DNA from: Candidatus Acidiferrales bacterium | Lineage (GTDB): Bacteria > Acidobacteriota > Terriglobia > Acidiferrales > UBA7541 | Assembly: GCA_955651735.1 (NCBI GenBank) | Contig: CATPAM010000294.1 | Span: 1 to 6,076 of the forward strand | DNA: 6,076 bases | Reading direction: 5' to 3' | Part shown: piece by piece, positions 1-5,687 of the stretch | Numbering within the stretch: the stretch's first letter is position 1 | How the letters are laid out: each line of letters begins with the position of its first letter | Program-made: the position numbers and the translations under genes | The notes under the pieces: model-generated | What the model saw: the letters and a program-made list of their open reading frames with translations, nothing else | Told to the model about the DNA's origin: nothing | Database searches by the model: none

Positions 1-582
1 CCGACGGGGACGCTGCTGCAGATTGCCGAGATCGAGAAGATTTTGCGGGCCGCGAGCAACACCGCGGTCGTGATGGACGAAGCCTACGAAGAATTTTCGG
101 GAGTAACACTCGTCCCGTACATCGGGAAGTATGCAAACCTGTTCATCGCGCGGACGTTCTCGAAGGCCGCGGGGCTTGCCGCTTTGCGGCTTGGTGCAGT
201 CATGGCTGACGCCGGGTCGCTGTCTTACCTGCGGCGCGCGATGCCGCCTTTTCCGGTGAATCTGGCCGCCCTGGTGGCGGCGCAAGCCGCGGTCCGCGAT
301 GGCCGCACGATCCGCGGCTACGTGCGCGAAATTCGTCGCCTTCGCGCATGGTTTGAAAAAGAACTGCATGGTTTGGGCGTCAAGACGTTCCCCAGCGCCG
401 GAAATTTCTTGCTGGCCAATTTCGGCTCGGGTGGCCCACGATTGTTTCAACGCCTCGAACGCGAGGGAATTCTGCTGCGCGAGCGCACCAAGGAAATCGG
501 ACCGGGGTTCGTGCGCATCACCATCGGCACGCAAGCGGAAATGAAATTGTTGCTCAAGAAAATAAAGCGGCTGGGGTTTTAG
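1..582 (+). CDS. hisC: Histidinol-phosphate aminotransferase, C-terminal part (5' end outside window)
   Basis: This is a PLP-dependent class I/II aminotransferase that converts imidazole-acetol phosphate and glutamate to histidinol phosphate and 2-oxoglutarate in cytoplasmic histidine biosynthesis. The frame is open from base 1, giving 193 visible residues; HisC proteins are usually about 350-370, so roughly 160-170 N-terminal residues lie upstream. The visible part opens with PTGTLL, the family's 'NPNNPTGT' segment. MDEAYEEF follows (visible residues 25-32; D26 is the usual partner of the PLP pyridine nitrogen, Y29 a cofactor contact). Next is RTFSKAAGLAALRLG, with the Schiff-base lysine at about visible residue 55, and near the end FVRITIGT with the substrate-carboxylate arginine at about residue 172. 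All key residues are present and the C-terminus is normal. A TTG at 43 is an internal codon, not the start. Its TAG stop overlaps the stop of the convergent phosphorylase gene. A related aminotransferase acting on another substrate cannot be fully excluded, but the DEAYEEF and RTFSKA-GLA-LRLG signatures favour HisC. Confidence 0.88.
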   Translation, partial: PTGTLLQIAEIEKILRAASNTAVVMDEAYEEFSGVTLVPYIGKYANLFIARTFSKAAGLAALRLGAVMADAGSLSYLRRAMPPFPVNLAALVAAQAAVRDGRTIRGYVREIRRLRAWFEKELHGLGVKTFPSAGNFLLANFGSGGPRLFQRLEREGILLRERTKEIGPGFVRITIGTQAEMKLLLKKIKRLGF

Positions 583-2363
583 CGCAGATACGCGTCGGTG
601 ACGTACTGCTGCACCATTCGTTGCGTATTGAAAAACGATCCGTTGATGGCAATGGCGTGTTGCATGACCGTCAAATAGCGTGTCCGTTCTTTGTAGTACA
701 TCGGCAAAATTATATTCTCCAGCTTGGCATACAGCGATTGCGCCTCGCTGGTATTATCCGTAGCGATCAGGACGGACCCTGGCAGCCGGGGCTCGCCGAT
801 GGACCAGCCGGTGATGCCTTCGATGTGCCCTTCCACCCACCATCCGTCCAAAATACTCAAGCTGGGCACGCCGTTCAGCGCCGCCTTCATTCCGCTCGTT
901 CCGGAAGCTTCCAGCGGGTACTGCGGCGTGTTCAGCCACAAATCCACGCCGGAAGTGATTTGCCCGCCGACCTCCATGTCGTAATTGTCCAGAAAAACGA
1001 TGGGCACAGCTTTGCGCAGGGCTTTCTTGGCCAGATAAATTCTGCGGATGATGTCCTTGCCGCCGCCGTCGTGCGGATGGGCTTTGCCGGCATACACGAT
1101 CTGAAATTTTCCAGCGCTCTTGGCGATCTGTCGCAGGCGGTCCAGATCGGAAAGAATCAAGTCCGCGCGTTTGTATCCCGTGGCGCGGCGAGCAAAGCCG
1201 ATGGTGATCGCTTCGTGATCGAGTGCCAAGCCCGTTTTCTTACGCACGGTTTCAAAAAGCTCGTGTTTCGCAAGCAAATGCGAGGACCAGACCTCTTCCG
1301 GCGGCAGTCCCAACGCACTGCGCAGACTGTAATTGTCCTCGCGCCAGGACGGAATGCAGCGGTCAAACAGCTCCTGGAACGCAGGTGAAGCCCAGGTAGC
1401 AGCGTGGACGCCGTTGGTAATCGCCTCGATGGGCACTTGCGGAAACATCTTGCGCGACGTTTCTCCGTGGAGCTTGGCGACGCCGTTGACGTAGGTGCTG
1501 ACGCTCAGAGCCAGGGAGGTCATGTTCAGGGAGGCTCCCGCTCGCGCGGCTTCCTGCATATCGGGGTAATCACGTTCCGCTTGCAGCGCGCGCTTCACGA
1601 GGTCGGCCGAGGAAGCATCCTTCAGGTCGAAAAAACCATTCTGGTCCGGGAAAACTCGGGTCAGATATTCCATCGGGAAGCGATCATGCCCTGCTGGCAC
1701 GGGCGTGTGCGTTGTGAAAACGCACTTGCCGCGGACTTTCTCAATGTCTTCGCCGCGAATCGATGTCCGCCCCGCTTTTTCCGCCTCTTCGCCCAGGAGC
1801 TCCAGGGAGAGCAGCGCCGCGTGCCCTTCGTTCATGTGATAGCGCGTCAGCTCGTTATAACCAAGCGCACGCAGGATGCGTACCCCGCCGATGCCCAGGA
1901 GCACTTCTTGGCAGAGCCGGTAGTAGGCATCGCCGCCGTATAAGCTCCCGGTCAGATTGCGGTCGCGCTCCGCGTTGCTTGGCAAATCGGCGTCCAGAAA
2001 ATAAACGGGCACCTCAAAGCCGCGCACCCCCTTCACCGTATAGCGCCAGGCGCGCAACTCGATGCGCCGATTCTCCAGCGGGACGGTTACGCGCGCATCT
2101 TCTTCGCTGAGAAAATCGTCGACGCGCCATTCGACGGGTTCCTCTGTCTGCGAGCCGTCCTCCGCCAGGCGCTGCGAAAAATATCCCTTTCGATAAAGAA
2201 GAGACACCGCCACCATCGGCAGGCGAACGTCCGCGGCTGCTCGAATCGTATCGCCGGCCAGGACGCCCAGGCCCCCGCTGTAGCTGGGCATGGCGTTCTC
2301 CAGCGCGATCTCCATGGAAAAATAGGCGACAAATCGTTTGCCTGAATTGAACTGCGTCCCCAT
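579..2363 (-). CDS. glgP: Alpha-glucan phosphorylase (GT35), short type
   Basis: The enzyme releases glucose-1-phosphate from glycogen or maltodextrin by phosphorolysis in the cytoplasm. Motifs, numbered from the ATG at 2363 (594 aa): AYFSMEIAL and YSGGLGVLAGD at the N-terminus, HMNEGHAALL (His about 181), FTTHTPVPAGHDRFP (His about 226), NMTSLALSVSTYVNGVAKLHG, RRATGYKRADLIL (Lys about 398), AGKAHPHDGGGKDI, and LEASGTSGMKAALNG. The last carries the PLP lysine at about 493. The size fits the short bacterial/archaeal phosphorylase family rather than the 800-residue GlgP/MalP type, and the N-terminal DUF3417 module of longer relatives is absent. An in-frame ATG at 2423 would add 20 residues (614 aa). 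I prefer 2363 because GAGGAAG lies directly before it and the family alignment begins a few residues after it, but the SD spacing is very short, so the start is unsettled. The gene is convergent with hisC and divergent from the isomerase-like gene. Glycogen versus maltodextrin preference cannot be read from the sequence. Confidence 0.93.
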   Translation of the reverse strand: MGTQFNSGKRFVAYFSMEIALENAMPSYSGGLGVLAGDTIRAAADVRLPMVAVSLLYRKGYFSQRLAEDGSQTEEPVEWRVDDFLSEEDARVTVPLENRRIELRAWRYTVKGVRGFEVPVYFLDADLPSNAERDRNLTGSLYGGDAYYRLCQEVLLGIGGVRILRALGYNELTRYHMNEGHAALLSLELLGEEAEKAGRTSIRGEDIEKVRGKCVFTTHTPVPAGHDRFPMEYLTRVFPDQNGFFDLKDASSADLVKRALQAERDYPDMQEAARAGASLNMTSLALSVSTYVNGVAKLHGETSRKMFPQVPIEAITNGVHAATWASPAFQELFDRCIPSWREDNYSLRSALGLPPEEVWSSHLLAKHELFETVRKKTGLALDHEAITIGFARRATGYKRADLILSDLDRLRQIAKSAGKFQIVYAGKAHPHDGGGKDIIRRIYLAKKALRKAVPIVFLDNYDMEVGGQITSGVDLWLNTPQYPLEASGTSGMKAALNGVPSLSILDGWWVEGHIEGITGWSIGEPRLPGSVLIATDNTSEAQSLYAKLENIILPMYYKERTRYLTVMQHAIAINGSFFNTQRMVQQYVTDAYLR

Positions 2364-2570
2364 CTTCCTCGACACTCCGCGGACTTCCGTATCACTCGTA
2401 GTAACCAAAAAATCGCACCCCATAGAACTACATATTGTCGAGGAGAACCGTCAGGCACGCAAGCGATTGGAAACGAGTGTTGCTATCCCGAGTTGGACCA
2501 AATGCGGCCCACTTTCGCACGCGCGGATTGGGCGTGGCCCACTCTACTGCGGGCTTGAATCTGTTAGACT
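2364..2570. promoter_or_regulatory. Divergent intergenic region between glgP and the Tat-exported isomerase gene
   Basis: About 147-207 bp, depending on the glgP start, must carry promoters for both directions. Rightward, TAGACT at 2565-2570 is a plausible -10 box (4 of 6 consensus positions) lying just before the isomerase start; no good -35 is present 16-18 bp upstream. An 8-bp direct repeat, GGCCCACT, occurs at 2506-2513 and 2536-2543, exactly 30 bp apart and so on one helical face. The second copy ends where a -35 element would begin. Leftward, the minus strand reads TATGTA about 5 nt before the ATG at 2423, which could be a -10 for a leaderless start there. No convincing -35 accompanies it. 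No open reading frame here shows recognisable features. Confidence 0.4.
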
Positions 2571-3527
2571 GTGCCCGCTTTGTCGCATAGCACACGAAGA
2601 CGCTTTCTTGCCCAGTCCGCCCTGGCCGCGGCAGGGGCTTCGCTGTGCCCGCGCCTCGCCTTTTCCGTCGACGCCGCTCCCCATGTGCAGTTCCCTACGG
2701 ACGCGCGGGAGCGAGTCGCCATCGCCTCGTACCCGTTCCGCGACTTCATTTCGGCTCCGCGTGACGCAGCCGCGCCGCAGAATTTGGATCTGAAGGACTT
2801 CGCGGCTCACTGCGGCGAGAAATTCAATATCCGCAAGGTTGAGCCGTGGAATCGGCACTTCCACTCAACGGATGCCAAGTACCTGGAAGAATTTCGCGGT
2901 TCAGTAGAAAAAGCGCGCGGCGCGGTTGTGAACATCGCGGTTGACGGCGACCACAGCTCGTACGCCGCGGATGCTTCGGAACGCGATCAGGCCGTGGCCT
3001 TCAGCAAGAAATGGATCGACGTGGCAGTGGCGATTGGCTCGCCGAGCGTGCGCACGAACATAACGGAAGCGAAGGATTCCAAGCCAGACCTGGACCGCGC
3101 TGCGGACAGCCTCAAGCGCGTGGCCGAATATGCGGCTGCCAAGAACATCGTCGTGCACCTGGAGAACGACAACCCCGTCGCGGAAGATCCTTTCTTTCTG
3201 GTGCAGTTGATTGAAAAGGTCAACACCCCGTGGCTGCACTCCAATCCTGATTTTTGCAATACCCTGGCCACGGGCCGCGAGGAGTATGCCTACAAGGGCA
3301 TCGCCGCGATGTTCCAGCACGCTTACGGCATTTGTCATGTCAAGGACATGGAAACCAACGAGAAGGGCCAAGTCTTCCGCGTCGACATGGCCAGAACGTT
3401 CGGCATCCTCAAGCGCGCCAACTACCGCGGCTACTGCTCCATGGAATTCGACGCTGCTGGAGACCCGTACGCGGGAACTGCTGCGCTGATCGCACAGACC
3501 CTGCAGTATCTTGGATCAGCGGCCTGA
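2571..3527 (+). CDS. Tat-exported sugar phosphate isomerase/epimerase-family protein (xylose-isomerase-like TIM barrel)
   Basis: This 318-residue protein (GTG start) belongs to the AP-endonuclease-2/xylose-isomerase-like TIM-barrel family, whose metal-dependent members isomerise or epimerise sugars and inositols. The N-terminus, STRRRFLAQSALAAAGASL, is a twin-arginine signal (TRRRFL about residues 8-13, then a hydrophobic stretch), so the protein is probably exported folded. Cleavage near residues 31-36 is plausible. The barrel starts at about residue 48 (VAIASYPFRDF). Likely metal ligands are Glu198 in HLEND, Asp227 in NPDFCN, His250 or His256 in QHAYGICHVKD, and Glu292 in SMEFD. The set looks complete, so the protein should be active. 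No SD precedes the start. An in-frame TTG at 2580 fits the TAGACT -10 box at 2565-2570 better as a leaderless start and keeps the whole Tat motif. It lies 62 bp upstream of the CoA-transferase gene, which seems to have its own promoter. The substrate is unknown; export points to a free sugar or glycoside rather than a phosphorylated intermediate. Confidence 0.87.
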   Translation: MPALSHSTRRRFLAQSALAAAGASLCPRLAFSVDAAPHVQFPTDARERVAIASYPFRDFISAPRDAAAPQNLDLKDFAAHCGEKFNIRKVEPWNRHFHSTDAKYLEEFRGSVEKARGAVVNIAVDGDHSSYAADASERDQAVAFSKKWIDVAVAIGSPSVRTNITEAKDSKPDLDRAADSLKRVAEYAAAKNIVVHLENDNPVAEDPFFLVQLIEKVNTPWLHSNPDFCNTLATGREEYAYKGIAAMFQHAYGICHVKDMETNEKGQVFRVDMARTFGILKRANYRGYCSMEFDAAGDPYAGTAALIAQTLQYLGSAA

Positions 3528-3589
3528 GGCCTGCACTCTTCCAGTCTTTCACTCCTCCACAGTGGAGCTTCCGCTCTATAATCTGGCGC
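3528..3589 (+). promoter_or_regulatory. Promoter of the CoA-transferase gene with an overlapping 13-bp palindrome
   Basis: A perfect -10 hexamer TATAAT is at 3577-3582, and the GTG start codon is at 3590. With usual -10 to start-site spacing, transcription would begin at about 3589-3590, leaving essentially no 5' leader. No SD sequence lies between them. The -35 position (17-bp spacing, 3554-3559) reads CCTCCA, unlike TTGACA. It falls inside a perfect inverted repeat, CTCCAC-A-GTGGAG at 3555-3567. This arrangement suggests a promoter helped or blocked by a factor binding the dyad. Confidence 0.6.
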
Positions 3590-4753
3590 GTGAAAACCAT
3601 TCTTGACGGGATTCGGGTGATCGAACTTACCGAGGCGCTTGCCGGTCCCTACTGCGCTATGTTGTTGGGCGATTTCGGGGCGGATGTGATCAAGGTCGAG
3701 CGGCCGGGCACAGGAGATCAGTCGCGCGGGTGGGGACCTCCGTTCGTGGGCGGGGAATCAGCGTATTTTCTGGCGGCAAACCGGAATAAGCGTTCGATCG
3801 CGCTCAATTACGACGACGCAAGCGACGCAGAAATTCTGCAGCGGCTGATTGCATCGGCGGATGTGTTCCTCAGCAATCAACCATCGATCGATTCGTTGCA
3901 GAGGCGCGGCCTTGATCCGCAAGCTCTGCGCGCAAGACATCCGCGGCTGCTCTATTGCAGCATCACCGGATACGGATTCAGCGGGCCAAAGGCGGGACGG
4001 CCCGGCTACGACATTTTGGCGCAGGCGGAATCGGGCTTGATGAGCTTCACCGGTGAGCCGGAAGGCGGCCCAATGCGTTACCCAATTGCCATTGCGGATA
4101 TGACCTGCGGAATGTATGCAGCCATGGGCATTCTGGGCGCACTGTTTGCGCGCGAGAAGACGGGCCAGGGGCAATTTTTGGACATGGCGCTTTTTGATTC
4201 GCAGCTTACGTGGTTGGCGAATGCGGGCAGCAGCTACCTCAATGCCAATGCCGAGCCCCGGCGCTGGGGAAACGCGCATCCGAACATCGTGCCTTACCAG
4301 GTGTTTCGAGCAAGTGACGCGAGACATTTTGTGGTCGGGGTAGGCACCGAAGGGCTGTGGAAGAAATTTGTCGCGGTATTGCAGGCTGAGGCGACGCTCG
4401 GCAAGGATTCTCGGTTCGCTAGCAATCCGCTACGCATCGAGCATCGGGTGGAACTGCTTGTGTCGCTGCAGCATCATTTCGATGCGGAAGCGCGAGACGC
4501 GTGGCTGGACAAATTTGCCAAGGCCGGCATCCCTGCGGCGCCCATCAATAGCGTGCCGGAGGCATTGCGCGACGCGCAGGCATTGGCCCGCGGGCTGATT
4601 GTAAAGATTGAGCACCCGGCGCTACGCGAGGTTCGCAGCATCGCCAATCCCATCAAGTTTTCAGACTTGCCGGTGACGTATCGCTTGCCTCCGCCGATGT
4701 TGGGTGAGCACGGCGAAGAGATCTTGCGCAGTCTTGGCGCTGACGGTTCTTAG
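3590..4753 (+). CDS. CaiB/BaiF family III CoA-transferase
   Basis: Family III CoA-transferases move CoA between an acyl-CoA donor and a carboxylic acid in the cytoplasm through an aspartyl-CoA thioester. Started at the GTG at 3590 the protein has 387 residues, normal for the family. It opens with LDGIRVIELTEALAGPYCAMLLGDFGADVIKVERP (residues 4-38), the family's usual first strand-helix-strand and CoA-binding segment. RNKRSIALN, SITGYGFSGP and GRPGYDILAQAESGLMSFTG follow. The likely catalytic aspartate is Asp170 in IADMTCGM, matching Asp169 of formyl-CoA transferase. GQGQFLDMALFD comes next, and the C-terminus has LPPPMLGEHGEEIL. The frame stays open back to 3254, but that stretch overlaps the upstream gene and has no family similarity. 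TATAAT 7 bp before the GTG marks a probable leaderless start. The isomerase-like gene lies just upstream on the same strand. The gene is convergent with the downstream membrane-protein gene, 24 bp away. Subfamily and substrates (formyl/oxalate, carnitine, succinate/dicarboxylate or other) are not determined. Confidence 0.92.
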   Translation: MKTILDGIRVIELTEALAGPYCAMLLGDFGADVIKVERPGTGDQSRGWGPPFVGGESAYFLAANRNKRSIALNYDDASDAEILQRLIASADVFLSNQPSIDSLQRRGLDPQALRARHPRLLYCSITGYGFSGPKAGRPGYDILAQAESGLMSFTGEPEGGPMRYPIAIADMTCGMYAAMGILGALFAREKTGQGQFLDMALFDSQLTWLANAGSSYLNANAEPRRWGNAHPNIVPYQVFRASDARHFVVGVGTEGLWKKFVAVLQAEATLGKDSRFASNPLRIEHRVELLVSLQHHFDAEARDAWLDKFAKAGIPAAPINSVPEALRDAQALARGLIVKIEHPALREVRSIANPIKFSDLPVTYRLPPPMLGEHGEEILRSLGADGS

Positions 4754-4777
4754 TGTGGGCGTTCCGTGGTTCTTGGT

Positions 4778-5494
4778 TTAGCGGAATGTGGCCAGGAGTT
4801 CGCCGTTTTCGATTCTTAGGTCGGAAATTTCTTGCGGCAGTTTTAGCTTTTCGCGATTTTCTGGCGAGTCCATCATTTTTTGCACGGCCGTCTCCAGTGC
4901 GGACTGCGGAATCGGCAGCGAACCGAGCTGGCCGCTGACCGGTTCGAAGCGAAGATACCCGTTGGCGGAAGCGAGGCGCCCTTCGAGCTGCAGGGTCATG
5001 TCTTTGCCGTGGAAATCGAAGATCACGTAGGCGCGGACGCGATCCTCAACGAGTTCGACCTTCACGTCGCGGACGGACGAGTGCACTTGTTCAACCTGCT
5101 CGGCGGGAGTGGCGGACGGCGTGGGAAGATTGGGGGTGGCATCGCCGGAGGGAGTGGTGTTCGGCGCAGATTTGGTGGGAGCGGCGGGAGAAATGTCGAG
5201 ATGGTAAGCGAGGTAGGAGCTGAGCTCGCTTTGATCGAGACGAAGTGTGGCGGACTGGCCGCCGGCCACAGCTTGCTCGACATCTTGGACTTTCTGCTCC
5301 ACGCGAGCAGCGGCCTGTGGGCTGGTGGCGATCACCGGCGGAGGCGTGGCGTGAAAAACCATCAGCAGGGCGATGATGGCCGCGGCGTAAGTAATCCAGC
5401 GGATGATGCGAAATACAAGACGCAGCGGACTGGGCCTTTGCGGTGGCAGATTATCGGAGCGAGTACCGCTGTTGGGCGTGGCGGTGGCGTTCAT
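4778..5494 (-). CDS. Membrane-anchored protein of unknown function with a YpmS/DUF2140-like C-terminal domain
   Basis: I do not recognise a named gene. The product is 238 residues. Residues 1-26 are polar and proline-rich, ending in basic residues. One membrane segment spans about residues 27-47 (RIIRWITYAAAIIALLMVF). The basic N-side suggests N-in topology, with the rest outside the cytoplasmic membrane. Residues 60-100 are mostly helical-looking (RVEQKVQDVEQAV, then LRLDQSELSSYLA). Residues 102-131 are a Pro/Thr/Ala/Ser linker. Residues 138-238 form a compact domain of alternating strands (VKVELVEDRVRAYVIFDFHGKD, LQLEGRLASANGYLRFEP), a SLPIPQSALETAVQKM helix, and a terminal LRIENGELLATF strand. 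'DQSELSSYL' early, plus strand pairs and a 'G-LPIP' helix late, recalls the YpmS/DUF2140 layout, related in style to TULIP or AsmA-like lipid-handling proteins; this is a by-eye comparison only. The ATG is well supported by AAGGAG 7 nt upstream (plus-strand 5502-5507). It is divergent from the P460-like gene. Confidence 0.82.
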   Translation of the reverse strand: MNATATPNSGTRSDNLPPQRPSPLRLVFRIIRWITYAAAIIALLMVFHATPPPVIATSPQAAARVEQKVQDVEQAVAGGQSATLRLDQSELSSYLAYHLDISPAAPTKSAPNTTPSGDATPNLPTPSATPAEQVEQVHSSVRDVKVELVEDRVRAYVIFDFHGKDMTLQLEGRLASANGYLRFEPVSGQLGSLPIPQSALETAVQKMMDSPENREKLKLPQEISDLRIENGELLATFR

Positions 5495-5687
5495 GGTGCC
5501 GCTCCTTGGTGGCGAAGCACTCTCGCCTGTCCAAACCGTAGAGGGTTACCGTGATTACGACAAGCGAACGTGGGTGCGGGCGCGACCAAAGGGACAAGGC
5601 TGGAAACGGAATGACCGATAGGTCGTCTAGCACTATAGCGTGTCACGCCATAGTGGGCGCGTTCCGACTACAACGTAAGGAGCTACC
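5495..5687. promoter_or_regulatory. Divergent intergenic region between the membrane-protein and P460-like genes
   Basis: This 193-bp spacer serves two divergent genes. Rightward, ATGACC (5611-5616) and TATAGC (5634-5639) are separated by 17 bp and each match 4 of 6 positions of the -35 and -10 consensus. The predicted transcript would start near 5646, giving a leader of about 40 nt. AAGGAG at 5677-5682, 5 nt before the ATG, is a good ribosome binding site. Two dyads overlap this promoter (see separate entry). Leftward, minus-strand TTGTCG (5558-5563) and TACGGT (5535-5540), also 17 bp apart, are a weak promoter candidate for the membrane-protein gene. No credible small gene is seen here. Confidence 0.45.
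5613..5655. promoter_or_regulatory. Two dyads over the P460 promoter: GACC-N4-GGTC and a 25-bp near-perfect palindrome
   Basis: The larger element is CACTATAGCGTG (5631-5642), T, CACGCCATAGTG (5644-5655): 12-bp arms with a single mismatch (A5637 against C5649). It contains the proposed -10 box and the predicted start site. The smaller, GACC-GATA-GGTC (5613-5624), overlaps the proposed -35. No T-run follows the large dyad on either strand, its centre is one base, and it lies upstream of a gene start. An operator for a dimeric repressor is therefore more likely than a terminator. Confidence 0.5.

Noticed and set aside
621..1943. Long open frames on the plus strand opposite the phosphorylase gene (255 and 179 codons)
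   Set aside because: They are antisense to a gene with complete family motifs, have no recognisable domain, and are expected from third-position G+C bias.
2594..2648. Lipoprotein signal in the isomerase-like protein (cysteine at about residue 26)
   Set aside because: The residue before the cysteine is leucine (ASLC), which does not fit a lipobox; a cleaved Tat signal is more likely.
3521..3531. GGCCTGAGGCC inverted repeat spanning the isomerase stop codon, as a terminator
   Set aside because: The stem is only four to five pairs with a tiny loop and no T-run follows; such repeats are common in G+C-rich DNA.
3254..3589. N-terminal extension of the CoA-transferase (frame open for 112 codons upstream)
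   Set aside because: It overlaps the end of the isomerase gene in another frame, is compositionally odd, and the family alignment begins right after the GTG at 3590.
4754..4785. Terminator between the convergent CoA-transferase and membrane-protein genes
   Set aside because: Only a weak TTCCG/CGGAA pairing with a long loop and no T-tract is present.
4880..5554. 224-codon plus-strand open frame opposite the membrane-protein gene
   Set aside because: Its translation is Gly/Arg-rich without domain features. The minus-strand gene has a strong SD, a membrane segment and a domain-like C-terminus.
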